A DNA stretch of 64,000 bases, taken from assembly GCF_014635665.1 (NCBI RefSeq), contig NZ_BMDG01000011.1, positions 1-64,000 of the forward strand, written 5' to 3'. Positions 50,357-60,667 of this stretch are shown in pieces. Made by a program: the position numbers and the translations under genes. Numbering within the stretch: position 1 is the stretch's first letter; each line of letters begins with the position of its first letter. Below the pieces are notes generated by a model. That model did no database searches and was not told the origin of the DNA. It was given only the letters and a program-made list of their open reading frames with translations. The stretch comes from Isoptericola cucumis (GTDB lineage Bacteria > Actinomycetota > Actinomycetes > Actinomycetales > Cellulomonadaceae).

Positions 50357-52648
50357 GTGACCCTGTCCAGGACCGCGGGCGCCGTCGCTGCGCTCGTGAC
50401 CTTCCTTGCCGCCCTGCTCGTGACCGCGCTCGTCACCGGCGGGATCGCGCTGCCGTCCGCCGACGCTCCCGCCGGCTCCGGCGGGAGCGTGGCGACCGAC
50501 GACCCCGGGGCCACCGGGGTCCCGGCCAGCGCGCAGGACCTCCCCGCCACCCCGCCCGCGGCGCCGAAGGACGGCGAGGTGACGGTCGACCTCGTCGACG
50601 ACGTGCCGTCGGTGGCCCGGCCGGGCGACACCGTGACCCTCACCGCCCGGGTGACGAACGGCCGCGACACCGCGCTCACCGGCGCCGAGCTGGAGCTCGG
50701 CGTCCACTGGCGGCCCGTCACGTCCCGCGACGAGCTCGCCGCCTGGGCCGAGGACGCCGACACCAGCACGGTCGCTCGCCAGCTCTCCGAACCGGTCGAC
50801 CGGATCGCCCCCGGCGAGTCCGCCCGGGTCGAGCTCGAGCTCGACGTCGACGTCCTCGACCTGGGCTCCGACGCCGCCTGGGGGCCGCGGCAGATGTCCG
50901 TGCGGCTGAGCGACGACGGCGTCCCCGTCGACGTGCTGCACTCCTTCCTCGTCTTCGCGCCCGACACCGAGGCGGCGCCCGACCCGGTCGGTGTGAGCGT
51001 CGTCGCCCCCGTCACCGGGCCGGCCGTCGACCCGCTGGAGCCCGACGCCTACGCCGCCGAGCTCGCGGGGCTCACCGCCGACGGCGGCCGGCTCTCCGCC
51101 CTGGCCGACGCCGGCACCCCGGCCGGCTCGTCCCCCGGGATCACCCTGGCCGCCGACCCCGCGCTCGTCGCCGCGGCGAGCGCCGGCGACGCCACCGCGG
51201 CCTGGGCCACGCGGCTCACCGACGGCAGCGTCACCGAGGTGACCTCGTTGCCGGCCTTCGACCCCGACCTCGCCGCCGTCGCGCACGCGGACCTGTCGCC
51301 CGGCGAGACCGCGGCGGCCACGGACGCCGCCCTGCCCGAGGGCTGGCAGACGCCCGAGACGTGGTCCGGCACGCTCGCGTGGCCGCAGGGACGGCCCGAC
51401 GTCGCCACGATGGCCGCGGCACGGGACACGTCCGCCGACCACGTGCTGGTGGGCGAAGGCCTGGCACCCGAGGGCGCCGCCCCCGCGTCCGCGCGGACGG
51501 CGGTCACCACGCCGGGGGGCAAGGTCTCGGCCCTCGTCGCCGACCGCCACCTGTCCGACGTCGTCGGCGGCATCACCGACGACGCGGCCGCCCCCACCGC
51601 GACCGAGGCAGCGCAGCGCCTCCTCGCCGACACCGCGCTGCTCGCTTCCCAGGCCCAGGAGGTGCGCGACGACGACGCGGCCGCGCTGCACGTGCTCGCG
51701 GCGCTCCCGCGCGAGTGGTCGCCCGACGCGACGACGCTGCACCGTGTCCTGGAGATGCTCGACTCCTCCGGCTGGTCCGACGTCGTCCCGCTGGCAGAGA
51801 CCATCGACACCCCCGCGTCCCGGACCCCGCGCACGGGCCTGCCCGGCAAGGACGTCGCCCCCGGCGAGCTGGCGCCCTCCGCGGTGCGCGAGCTCTCCGC
51901 CGCCCAGCGCGCCGTGGCCGACTTCGCCACCGTCGCGACCGACCCGGCGGAGCTCGCCGGCGACGTCCGACGGTCCCTCACGGCCCCGCTCGCGGTCGCG
52001 TTCCGGTCGGCCCCGGACACGCGCGACGACGCCGTCCGGTCGGCGGTGACGCAGGCCGACGAGCTGCGCCAGGGGATCACCGTCGCCGAACGGTCCACCG
52101 TGACCCTCATCAGCGACACGGGCGAGCTGCCCGTCCTGGTCCGCAACGACCTGCCCACCGACGCCTCCGTCACCGTCGTGCTGCGCCCCGACGACCCGCG
52201 CCTCAAGGTCGAGTCGCGCCCCACCGTCGTCGTGCCGGCCGGGCAGTCCACCAACGTGCCCGTGCAGGTGCGCGCCATCGGCTCCGGCAACGTCGACATC
52301 CAGGTCGAGGTGCTGGCCCCGAGCGGGACGGCCGTGGCGGAGCCCGCGGACTTCTCGGTGCGGGTGCGGGCCGGATGGGAGACGGTGGGGACCGCGGTGG
52401 TCGCCGCGGCCATCGGGGTGCTCTTCCTCGCAGGGATCTGGCGTACGGTGCGACGGGGCCGCTCGCCGCGGCGCACCACCGGCGAGGAGGTCGAGCCGGC
52501 TGCGGCCCTGCCGGACGCCACGCCGCCCGGCGGTGTCCCGTCGTCCGCTCGCGGACTGTCGCCCGGCGCGACGCCGGTCTCCCCGTCCCCGTCCACCGAG
52601 CCCGGCCCGACCGACCGGTCCGTCCCCCCGGAGAACCATCACGCATGA
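50357..52648 (+). CDS. DUF6049-family membrane-anchored extracellular protein
   Basis: A 763-residue protein from GTG 50357. A signal peptide (AAVALVTFLAALLVTALVTGG-like core) is followed by a large extracytoplasmic part with Ig-like strands (VARPGDTVTLTARVTNGRD; LKVESRPTVVVPAGQSTNVPVQV) and one C-terminal membrane helix (VGTAVVAAAIGVLFLAGIW) before a disordered cytosolic tail. It belongs to a family found beside murJ in actinobacteria, whose function is unknown, and probably assists cell-wall assembly. The stop overlaps the murJ start by four bases. Confidence 0.9.
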   Translation: MTLSRTAGAVAALVTFLAALLVTALVTGGIALPSADAPAGSGGSVATDDPGATGVPASAQDLPATPPAAPKDGEVTVDLVDDVPSVARPGDTVTLTARVTNGRDTALTGAELELGVHWRPVTSRDELAAWAEDADTSTVARQLSEPVDRIAPGESARVELELDVDVLDLGSDAAWGPRQMSVRLSDDGVPVDVLHSFLVFAPDTEAAPDPVGVSVVAPVTGPAVDPLEPDAYAAELAGLTADGGRLSALADAGTPAGSSPGITLAADPALVAAASAGDATAAWATRLTDGSVTEVTSLPAFDPDLAAVAHADLSPGETAAATDAALPEGWQTPETWSGTLAWPQGRPDVATMAAARDTSADHVLVGEGLAPEGAAPASARTAVTTPGGKVSALVADRHLSDVVGGITDDAAAPTATEAAQRLLADTALLASQAQEVRDDDAAALHVLAALPREWSPDATTLHRVLEMLDSSGWSDVVPLAETIDTPASRTPRTGLPGKDVAPGELAPSAVRELSAAQRAVADFATVATDPAELAGDVRRSLTAPLAVAFRSAPDTRDDAVRSAVTQADELRQGITVAERSTVTLISDTGELPVLVRNDLPTDASVTVVLRPDDPRLKVESRPTVVVPAGQSTNVPVQVRAIGSGNVDIQVEVLAPSGTAVAEPADFSVRVRAGWETVGTAVVAAAIGVLFLAGIWRTVRRGRSPRRTTGEEVEPAAALPDATPPGGVPSSARGLSPGATPVSPSPSTEPGPTDRSVPPENHHA

Positions 52649-54537
52649 CGCCCGCCCGCAACGCCGACCACGGCAAGCGTCCGCCCCGGCACGCCCGCGC
52701 CGGGCGTCGGCGCGGGGCCGGTGCGTCGTCGTCCGTGAGGCCGGGCGCGGAGTCGGGCATGGCGGCCGCGGGCGCCGTGCCGGGCGCCGACGAGTCGGCG
52801 GCTCCCGCACCACCGGGACCTGACGACCCGGGCCACGAGGCGCCGGACGGCACGGAGCCTGGCGGCGAGACGGCGGGGTCGGCGGCGTCGGCCACCGACG
52901 GCGTGCGACGTGCCCGGCTGGGGCGCAGCTCGCTCGTCATGTCCCTGGGCACGGCCGCGTCGCGGGCGTCCGGGCTGGTCCGGTCGATGCTGCTCGTCGC
53001 GTGCGTGGGCGCCACCGGCACCGTCGCCGACGCCTTCGACATCGGCAACAAGCTCCCGAACATGCTGTTCGCGCTCATCTCGGCCGGGCTGCTGCAGGCG
53101 GTGCTCATGCCGCAGATCCTGCGCGCCATGAACGCCCCGAACTCCCGGGTGCGGCTCGACAAGCTCATCAGCCTCTCCGGGCTGGGGCTGCTGCTGCTCA
53201 CGGCGCTGCTGGTCGTCGCCGCGCCGCTCATCGTCCTCGGCTTCACGCTCGGCGACGACTGGACCGCCGAGGGCCGGCACCTCGCCGTCGTCTTCGCGTA
53301 CTGGTGCATCCCGCAGCTCTTCTTCTACGGCCTGTACATGCTGCTCGGCCAGGTGCTCAACGCGCGCGGGAAGTTCGGGGCCTACGGCATCGCCCCCGTC
53401 GCGAACAACGTGGTGTCGCTGCTCGGTTTCGGCGCGTTCCTCCTGGTCTGGGGCCGCGCCCCGGACCGGGGGATCTCGGACCTGTCCGCGTGGAGCACGT
53501 CGGAGACGACGGTCATGGGCGCGACGGCGACGCTCGGCATCGCCGCCCAGGCCCTGGTGCTCGTGTTCGCGCTGCGCAGCTCGGGCTTCGGCTGGCGGTT
53601 CCGGCTCGGCTTCCGCGGGATCGGGCTGCGCTCCGCCAGCAAGATCGTGGGCTGGACCCTCGGCGCCGTCGTCCTGGAGCAGGTGGGCGTCCTGTACCTC
53701 ACGAACATCCTCGGGCAGGGCGCCCAGGCGGCGGTCCGCGCCGGGGAGGTCACCGCCGGCCCGGCCGCGTACACCCAGGCGATGACGATCTACCTGCTGC
53801 CGCACTCGCTCGTCGTGGTCTCCATCATCACCGTGCTGTTCCCGCGCATGACGGCTGCCGTGCACGCCGGCGACCTCGACGCCGTCCGCTCCGACATGTC
53901 CCTCGGCCTGCGCTCGGCCGGCATCTTCTCCGTCTTCTCCGCCGCCGTGCTCGTGGTCCTCGCCGTCCCGCTCACCGCCGCCCTGCTCCCCACCCTGGGC
54001 ACCGACGGGGTCGGTGCCATCGCGCCCGTCCTGCGCGCCATGGCGGTCGGCATCATCGCGCTCGGCGCGACGGTCATGGTGCGCCGCATGTACTTCGCGT
54101 TCGAGGACGGGCGCAGCATCTTCGTCATCCAGGTCATCGCCACGGTCTCCCTCGTCGTGGCGCTCTGGGCGGCCGTCAGCGTGCTGCCCGTGGAGCTGTG
54201 GGCCGTCGCCGCGGGCGGGTCGTTCGCCCTGTCCACCTGGGTCTCGGTGCTGCTGCGCATCCGCGGCATGCGGCGCAAGCTGCACGGCATCGACGGCCCC
54301 CGGGTGATGCGCCTCTACGTGCGCGCCACGATCGGTGCCGTCGTCGCGGGTGGGCTCGGCTGGCTCGTGGTCCGCCTCATGGACGGCACGGACCTCACAT
54401 CCTGGGGCCACGCACTGCTGGTCACGGCCGCCGGGGGCCTCGTCATGCTCGCGGCCTACGTCGGCGTGCTCAAGCTCCTGCGGGTCCGGGAGCTGGACGA
54501 CGCCCTCGCCCCCGTCCTGCGCCGGCTGCGCCGATGA
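52645..54537 (+). CDS. murJ: Lipid II flippase MurJ
   Basis: A 630-residue protein from ATG 52645. A 90-residue disordered Arg/Gly/Pro-rich N-terminus leads to the MVF-family core with about fourteen membrane segments, including MSLGTAASRASGLVRSMLLV, FDIGNKLPNMLFALISAGLLQAVLMPQ and EVTAGPAAYTQAMTIYLLPHSL. It carries lipid II across the membrane for peptidoglycan synthesis. In mycobacteria the MurJ-like protein MviN is fused to a pseudokinase. Here the membrane part ends normally and the kinase-like part is the next gene. Confidence 0.96.
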   Translation: MTPARNADHGKRPPRHARAGRRRGAGASSSVRPGAESGMAAAGAVPGADESAAPAPPGPDDPGHEAPDGTEPGGETAGSAASATDGVRRARLGRSSLVMSLGTAASRASGLVRSMLLVACVGATGTVADAFDIGNKLPNMLFALISAGLLQAVLMPQILRAMNAPNSRVRLDKLISLSGLGLLLLTALLVVAAPLIVLGFTLGDDWTAEGRHLAVVFAYWCIPQLFFYGLYMLLGQVLNARGKFGAYGIAPVANNVVSLLGFGAFLLVWGRAPDRGISDLSAWSTSETTVMGATATLGIAAQALVLVFALRSSGFGWRFRLGFRGIGLRSASKIVGWTLGAVVLEQVGVLYLTNILGQGAQAAVRAGEVTAGPAAYTQAMTIYLLPHSLVVVSIITVLFPRMTAAVHAGDLDAVRSDMSLGLRSAGIFSVFSAAVLVVLAVPLTAALLPTLGTDGVGAIAPVLRAMAVGIIALGATVMVRRMYFAFEDGRSIFVIQVIATVSLVVALWAAVSVLPVELWAVAAGGSFALSTWVSVLLRIRGMRRKLHGIDGPRVMRLYVRATIGAVVAGGLGWLVVRLMDGTDLTSWGHALLVTAAGGLVMLAAYVGVLKLLRVRELDDALAPVLRRLRR

Positions 54538-54679
54538 CCCCACGGGTCCGGCGTCACCCTCTCGGCACCGCAGCGGTGACACCCCGTCGCGGTGCTGCCT
54601 CCCGAGCCGTCCCGCGCCCGTACCATGGTCCGATGGACCGGAGGACACCCTCCCCCCGAAACCCCACCGAGGAGACCAG

Positions 54680-56614
54680 GTGAGCACCGCCCTGCCCGGC
54701 ACCGTCATGGTCGATCGTTACCGACTGTCGCAGATGGCCGCGTCCGACCTCGCCGCAGCCGAAGCCTGGGAAGCGCACGACCAGATCCTCGACCGCGCCG
54801 TCCGGGTCACCTTCATCGACGGCCCGCAGGCGTCCGCGGCGCTCGACGCCGCGCGCCGCGCCGCGCTCGTGTCCGACCCCCGGCTGAACCGGGTGCTCGA
54901 CGTCGGCAGCACCGACCTGGGGTCGGGGCCGCGTCACTACATCATCAGCGAGCCCTTCCGCGGCCAGACCCTCACCGAGATCGTCTCCCACGGGCTGGTG
55001 GACGACCAGCAGGCCCGCGCCATCGTCGGCGAGGCCGCGGCCGCGCTCGAGTCGGCCGCCCAGCGCGGGGTGCACCACCAGGCCCTGCGCCCGGACACCG
55101 TGCGGGTCGACGGGCATCGCGTCGTCGTCACCGGGCTCGGGATCGACGCCGCCCTCGCCGGGCGCGACCACGGCCACGGCACCGCGGCCGCCGGTGACGC
55201 CGCGGCCGCCTCTGACGCCCGCAACCTCGTGGCCCTCGCCTACTACGCCCTGACCGCCCGGTGGGCCGGCGACTCCCTCGAGGAGCCCTGGGTCGCGCCG
55301 GACACCGTGCGGCCCCTCCCCGCCCAGACGGACGCCTCGGGGGTCGTGCCCGTGTCCACCCTGGTTCCCCACGTGGACCAGGGCCTCGACCAGCTCGTGC
55401 GCCGCACCTTCGGCGCAGGGTCCCCGGACGTGCCCACCGCGCCGAGCGACGTCGTGGCCGCGCTGGCGCCGTGGGGCGAGGTGTCAGTGGTCGCCGCGCT
55501 GCCGCAGTTCGTCCAGCCGTCCACCGAGCCGCCCGTGCGCTCGTCGGTGCTCGGCACGGTCCCGCCCGGCTCCGGCCGACCTGGCACCCCTCCCCCAGCG
55601 GCGCCCGTACGTCGTCCCGCGAGCGGCCGCATCGCCCGCGGCACCGCGGCGGGCGCAGCCGGCGCGGCGGCCGGTGCCGCCCTGGGCGGCGCGACGCAGT
55701 CGATGCCCCCTGCCGGTGACCCGACAGCGGCACAGCCCTCGTTCGGCGATCCTCAGGCGACCAGTGCGCTGCCCCCGCAGCCCCCCACGCCCGCAGAGCC
55801 CGGCTACGGGACCGCGGGATACGGAGCGGCACCCGGCGGCGCCACGCAGGTGCAGCAGCCCGTGCAGCCCGCCCAGCCCGCCCAGAACGGCCACGCACCG
55901 GTGCCGCCCCCGCCGCCGCCCAGCGGCCCCGAGGGCCGTCCCAGCACCGGGAGCTTCGCGTCCACCCCCGCCCCGCGTCGCCGCGGCGTCAACCCCACGC
56001 CGATCGTCCTCGGGCTCGTGATCGTGCTCGTCGTCGCCGGTGCGCTCTGGGCCTTCACCCGGGCGACGGACCCCTTCGAGCCCCCTATCGCCGAGAGCCC
56101 GTCCCCGACCGCCCCGGCACAGCAGGGCGGGTCCGACGGCGGCGAGACCACGACCGAGCCCGCACCGGAGGAGCCCACCGAGGTGCGGCCCGTCATCGAG
56201 TCGGGCGACCAGCTCGACCCCGAGGGCGGCGACCAGGCCGGGGAGCACCCCGAGGCGGTCGACCTCGCCTACGACGCCGACCCGTCGACGTTCTGGTACA
56301 CGCGGCAGTACGCGTCGCCCCAGTTCGGCGGCCTGAAGACCGGCATCGGGTACGTCATCGAGCTCGAGGAGCCGGCACCGGTCTCGACCATCGAGCTGCG
56401 CACCAACTCCGAGGGCGGCAACGTCGAGGTGCGTGCCACGACCAGCGGCGAACCCACCAACGGAGACGTCCTCGCCTCCGGTTCCTTCAGCGGGACGACG
56501 AAGCTCGAGCTCTCCGAGGAGACCGTCGCCGACTCGTTCGTGCTGTGGGTCACGGAGCTCCCAGTGACGAACGGCAAGAACTACCTCGAGCTCAACGAGA
56601 TCGTCATCTCGTGA
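54680..56614 (+). CDS. Membrane pseudokinase with discoidin-like extracellular domain
   Basis: A 644-residue protein from GTG 54680. The N-terminal third keeps the fold but not the chemistry of a Ser/Thr protein kinase: there is no Gly-rich loop, the HRD loop reads HHQALRPDTVRV, and the DFG motif is replaced by VTGLGIDA. A long Pro/Ala/Gly-rich linker (about 290-430) leads to one membrane helix (TPIVLGLVIVLVVAGALWAF). The outside part ends in a discoidin/F5/8C-like domain (HPEAVDLAYDADPSTFWYTR). The layout matches the C-terminal half of mycobacterial MviN, which binds FhaA when phosphorylated, so I infer a regulator of MurJ. It sits 142 bases after murJ. Confidence 0.85.
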   Translation: MSTALPGTVMVDRYRLSQMAASDLAAAEAWEAHDQILDRAVRVTFIDGPQASAALDAARRAALVSDPRLNRVLDVGSTDLGSGPRHYIISEPFRGQTLTEIVSHGLVDDQQARAIVGEAAAALESAAQRGVHHQALRPDTVRVDGHRVVVTGLGIDAALAGRDHGHGTAAAGDAAAASDARNLVALAYYALTARWAGDSLEEPWVAPDTVRPLPAQTDASGVVPVSTLVPHVDQGLDQLVRRTFGAGSPDVPTAPSDVVAALAPWGEVSVVAALPQFVQPSTEPPVRSSVLGTVPPGSGRPGTPPPAAPVRRPASGRIARGTAAGAAGAAAGAALGGATQSMPPAGDPTAAQPSFGDPQATSALPPQPPTPAEPGYGTAGYGAAPGGATQVQQPVQPAQPAQNGHAPVPPPPPPSGPEGRPSTGSFASTPAPRRRGVNPTPIVLGLVIVLVVAGALWAFTRATDPFEPPIAESPSPTAPAQQGGSDGGETTTEPAPEEPTEVRPVIESGDQLDPEGGDQAGEHPEAVDLAYDADPSTFWYTRQYASPQFGGLKTGIGYVIELEEPAPVSTIELRTNSEGGNVEVRATTSGEPTNGDVLASGSFSGTTKLELSEETVADSFVLWVTELPVTNGKNYLELNEIVIS

Positions 56615-56728
56615 CCTGCTTCCCGTGCCGGCGGCGCGGGGCAGGCCCTTTCATGGCAGGGGAACATCGGCACCGCCCGAGGTGTTGAGCACGGTGCATC
56701 AGGGATCAGCAGACGAGCAGGAGACAGC

Positions 56729-57790
56729 GTGAGCGACAAGGTGACCGCAACGGCGGGCGAGACGACCATCCACGACATCGTCATCGTCGGCTCGGGCCCA
56801 GCGGGATACACCGCCGCCGTCTACGCCGCGCGAGCAGGTCTGGCGCCGGTGGTGGTGGCCGGGTCGGTCACCGCCGGCGGCGCACTCATGAACACCACCG
56901 AGGTCGAGAACTTCCCCGGGTTCCCCACCGGGATCCAGGGCCCCGACCTCATGGAGGCCATGCGCGAGCAGGCCGAGAAGTTCGGCGCCCAGGTCCTGTG
57001 GGACGACGTCGAGACGGTCGAGCTCGACGGGCCCGTCAAGACGATCGTCACCGGCGGCGGCGAGACCTTCCGCGCGCGTGCCGTGATCCTCGCGACCGGT
57101 TCGGCGTACCGCGAGCTCGGCCTGCCCGCCGAGAAGAAGCTCTCCGGTCGTGGCGTCTCGTGGTGCGCCACCTGTGACGGCTTCTTCTTCCGCGACCAGC
57201 ACATCGCGGTCGTCGGCGGCGGCGACTCTGCGATGGAGGAGGCCACCTTCCTGACCCGGTTCGCGTCGAAGGTCACCGTCGTGCACCGCCGCGACTCGCT
57301 GCGCGCCTCGAAGATCATGGCCGACCGCGCCGCGGCCGACCCGAAGATCGAGTTCGCGTGGAACAGCGAGGTCGCCGGGATCACCGGCGACGACAAGGTC
57401 TCCGGCATCACGCTGCGCGACACCGTGACCGGCGAGGAGCGCGAGCTGGACGTCACCGGCCTCTTCGTCGCCATCGGGCACGACCCGCGCACCGAGCTGG
57501 TCAAGGGGCAGATCGAGCTCGACGACGAGGGGTACATCCTCGCCGAGGGCCGCTCCACCCGTACCAACCTGGCCGGCGTCTTCGCCTGCGGCGACGTCGT
57601 CGACCACACCTATCGTCAGGCCATCACGGCCGCCGGATCCGGGTGCTCGGCCGCGCTCGACGCCCAGGCCTACCTCACCACCGTGGCCGACGCCGCGGGT
57701 GAGCAGGACCTGGCCGGCACCGTCGACGTCCCGAACCCTGACGGGCTTCCCGCGGCGCTGGACGGCGCCCTGGACCCCGTCGCCCGCTGA
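56729..57790 (+). CDS. trxB: Thioredoxin reductase
   Basis: A 353-residue flavoprotein from GTG 56729. The FAD site is [19 protein letters not shown], and the redox-active pair is C146-A-T-C149 (VSWCATCDG). The NADPH site is [15 protein letters not shown] and the GCGDV-like [15 protein letters not shown] closes the FAD domain. It reduces thioredoxin with NADPH and is made with trxA, 30 bases downstream. A 30-residue C-terminal extension after TVADA is longer than in most TrxB proteins. Confidence 0.97.
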   Translation: MSDKVTATAGETTIHDIVIVGSGPAGYTAAVYAARAGLAPVVVAGSVTAGGALMNTTEVENFPGFPTGIQGPDLMEAMREQAEKFGAQVLWDDVETVELDGPVKTIVTGGGETFRARAVILATGSAYRELGLPAEKKLSGRGVSWCATCDGFFFRDQHIAVVGGGDSAMEEATFLTRFASKVTVVHRRDSLRASKIMADRAAADPKIEFAWNSEVAGITGDDKVSGITLRDTVTGEERELDVTGLFVAIGHDPRTELVKGQIELDDEGYILAEGRSTRTNLAGVFACGDVVDHTYRQAITAAGSGCSAALDAQAYLTTVADAAGEQDLAGTVDVPNPDGLPAALDGALDPVAR

Positions 57791-57820
57791 ACTTTCCGAC
57801 ACCGACCGAAGGAGCGAGTC

Positions 57821-58153
57821 ATGGCAACCGTCGCCGTCACCGACGACACCTTCAAGGCCGAGGTTCTCGAGTCCGAGATCCCCGTCCTCGTGGACTTCTG
57901 GGCCACCTGGTGCGGCCCCTGCCGCATGGTGGCGCCCATCCTCGAGGAGCTGTCGGACGAGTACGAGGGCAAGGTCAAGATCGTCAAGCTCGACACCGAC
58001 GCCAACCAGGCCACCACGATGGCCTACGGCATCACCTCGATCCCGACCCTCAACGTCTACTCCGGCGGCCAGGTCGTGAAGTCCGTCATCGGCGCCCGCC
58101 CCAAGCGCGCCCTGAAGGAAGAGATCGACGCGGTGCTCGCACCCAGCGCCTGA
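57821..58153 (+). CDS. trxA: Thioredoxin
   Basis: A 110-residue thioredoxin with the active site C31-G-P-C34 in [14 protein letters not shown] and the cis-Pro region [11 protein letters not shown]. It reduces cytosolic disulfides, including those of ribonucleotide reductase. It is the second gene of the trxB-trxA unit, ended by a hairpin that carries a parS site. In mycobacteria a cell-wall amidase gene (cwlM) follows trxC; here no such gene is present. Confidence 0.98.
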   Translation: MATVAVTDDTFKAEVLESEIPVLVDFWATWCGPCRMVAPILEELSDEYEGKVKIVKLDTDANQATTMAYGITSIPTLNVYSGGQVVKSVIGARPKRALKEEIDAVLAPSA

Positions 58154-58175
58154 TCCTCGGACCAGCCGTCGAGTC

Positions 58176-58209
58176 GGCCGGGTCTGTTTCACGTGAAACA
58201 GGCCCGGCC
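58176..58209 (+). terminator. trxA terminator hairpin carrying a parS site at its tip
   Basis: A 34-base near-perfect palindrome starting 23 bases after the trxA stop. Its outer stem is GGCCGGGTC with GGCCCGGCC and its inner part is the 16-base parS. A T-containing tail (TTCGTCGTTC) follows. In RNA the whole would fold into a 17-bp stem with one G-U pair, though with little loop. Confidence 0.75.
58185..58200. promoter_or_regulatory. parS: parS site, perfect 16-mer
   Basis: TGTTTCACGTGAAACA, the full consensus bound by ParB, on both strands. It is about 2.5 kb from parB and inside the trxA terminator. Confidence 0.97.
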
Positions 58210-60018
58210 TTCGTCGTTCTCAGGACCAGGGGACCATCGCCCTGGGTCATGGGTGCCCGGGCCGGAGTCATGAGGGCCCGACCGGTATCGGCCGCGCTTC
58301 CGGCGCACCGTCTGCAGCGTGGCTGGTGAAGCCTCACGCATTTCTCACGGAGGCGCCTCGCTACTCCTCCCGGCTGTTCCTCCCGACCTCTCCTCCCCCG
58401 GCCACTCCTTCCCCGGCCCCTTTTTCCCCCAGCCGCGCCTCCCCTTTTTTCCTCGTTCTTTCGGCCGACGGCCCGCGCGGGCCGCGCTCCCATCGAGGGC
58501 GCCACCCTCCTCCAAGTCCCCCGCCCGGCGCTCCAGCCGATGGGCTGACCTGGACACGACGACCAGCGCCACCCCGAGGATGAAATCGGGGACGCGGGAC
58601 ATGCTGCCGCCCGTCGGGCCCTGCTCGAGGTTTGCCCGCACGCGAGGCGCATGGGACTGCGCCGGTTCCAGCTGGATATATGCGGATATTCCCCCACGAC
58701 TGTGTCGCGGGACTGAACGACGCCCGATCGAGCAAACCTCGGCGGCTTCGACCGAGCCCTCCAGGAAGACCGGAACGCACTAGATCGCACCGCATCGCAC
58801 CGGAAATGTTCCCCGGTGGCTCGACTACTCCCCCGGACACGGGAACCGAGAGCAGTCAGCGCCCCGGCACCCGGCACCCGGCCCAACGATGCACACCCGC
58901 GGACATCGCGCCCGGACATCCCGCCGACCTTGTCCCACGGTTCCGGTTTCACTGCCGCCGCGCGGTGCTGCCCATGCGTTGTGCCCACACCTGGTCGCCG
59001 AGCGACTTCGCCGCGTGCCAGTACTGGAGCATGTGCGCCGCCATCCGTTGAGCCCCGGGCCCTTCTCCCATGCCCCTCCCCTCTCTCTCCCCACGCCTCG
59101 CGCCACGTCCCGCCCGACGCTCTCGACAAGAGCTCCGCAACCTGGTGTGTGAGACCGGCCCACATCCCGCCATCCCCTTCGGACGGGACTCTGCGACCTG
59201 GTGTCGGAGCGGATCACATCCCCGTCCAGACGACCTCCCGGCGAGATCCACTCATATAGGCCTCGGCTCCCCCGCGCCCGGGCCCCGCCGCTGGCGTGCC
59301 GCGAGGTCCGGGTCGCCTGGTGCCGCCTGTGGCCCGGCACAGTTCTCGGCGTCGCCCGAGCACGTGGCTCCCCCGTCTGGAGCTGCGGTTGACCCTGCGC
59401 TCCACCTAGCAGCCGAATCGCCACCTCCCTGCGCGCGCCGGTAGAGAGCGGGTCGACGACCCGTGCTGCTGCCGGGGTTCGCGGGCGTGGCGCGCACTCT
59501 CGCCTGCGCCACCGACCAGGGCGCATCGATCTGCACGCCCCAGTCCGCACGGCACGAGTATCCGGTCGTTCTCGGAGGTCACGGCCCCGTGTGCCGGACG
59601 CCGTGCCGCGCTCACCGCCGACCGGATGCACCCACGCTCAAGGGGCCACCAGGTGCGGCGTGGCGTACGTACGAGGAGGCGGACCCCACTCCGCTCGTCA
59701 GGCCATGCGACTCCCGGAGGTCTTCTCGTTCGGATCGCCGTCCGGCAACATCGACCCCCTTCCCGGTCGTGCTGTCGAGGCCACGCCCCGCGGGCACCAC
59801 AGACACGATGTCCCGTCGGCATACCGCGCCATTTCCGCTCGTCGCGAGCACGAGCACAGTGCAGCCCTGGAACGTTCCCGGCTGCCGACTGATGCATCTG
59901 AAGCTCTCACCCACCGTCGGAGGCCGGCACAGCAAGTGTCATGCGTGGCGCCGGATGATCGACTCCAGATCTCGCTCTGTCGTGCACCGAGGGCCCACCA
60001 TCGGTGGAGCGCCCCTGC

Positions 60019-60034
60019 GGTTTCACGTGAAACG
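60019..60034. promoter_or_regulatory. parS: parS-like site, 14-base perfect core
   Basis: The 14-base GTTTCACGTGAAAC core (60020-60033) is exact, while the outer pair of bases deviates from consensus. It lies in the long gap between trxA and parB. Confidence 0.9.
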
Positions 60035-60543
60035 GCGCGCTCGCTTCTCCCGTGGTGGTGACGGCAGACCACGGTCATCTCGCGGCTGACTGGCGCCTTC
60101 GGCGGGACATCGCCGCCTGCTGGAGCCCCCGCCCTCAAGGTGCACGACGAGAACGACGCCGGGCGACCCGCTCGACTCCGAGGCCTCACCCGACGGGTGC
60201 CCCGCCAGTCCAGGACAGTCAGGCACCGCCTGGGTGGCTGTGCCGCCAAGGCCTGGTGGGACCGAGCGTGACGCCCCGGGCGACCGGGGCGGGAGACAAC
60301 CACGATTGCCCAGGGGCACGGGCGTTGCAGGGCCTCCCATCCCCCACCTGACCAGCAACGTTGGCGACTGACCACAAGAAATGACCGCCTAGCTCTCCCT
60401 CCGCTGACAAGGAACGAGGGCGTACGAGCGCCGTACGGGCTGCCATCGTGAGCTCCTCGATGTTCAGCCCCGCCAGGCACTGCCCAAAGTGCGCCGAACG
60501 TGTATGGCGACCCGGCCCCCGCCATGTCCCGAAGCCCTCGTTC

Positions 60544-60591
60544 GGAGCGTCGGTCGAGGAGTTGAGCGGAGCGTCGGTCGAGGAGTTGAGC
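60544..60591. repeat. Tandem 24-bp repeat, two copies
   Basis: Identical units at 60544-60567 and 60568-60591 (GGAGCGTCGGTCGAGGAGTT and four more bases). They lie in the gap beside parB, between the parS-like sites at 60019 and 60681. Confidence 0.9.
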
Positions 60592-60667
60592 GGACCGGCG
60601 CGTGGGCGTCCGGGTTCGTTGAGCACCTCCAGGTGAGCGTTTGCGACGACCCACGCGACAAACCACA

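Larger units (their letters stand above)
58210..60667. other. Long gap between trxA and parB with no convincing gene
   Basis: About 2.46 kb. Open frames exist on both strands (for example 58086-59165, 58825-59631 and 59698-60687, all minus) but none shows a recognisable domain, typical G/C-ending third positions or a believable start. The plus strand near 58355-58465 is strongly pyrimidine-rich with runs of T and C. The region also holds a parS-like site (60019-60034), a 24-bp tandem repeat, and a diverged direct repeat near 59133-59172 and 59188-59227. It may be decayed coding DNA or a structural zone near the origin. Confidence 0.6.
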
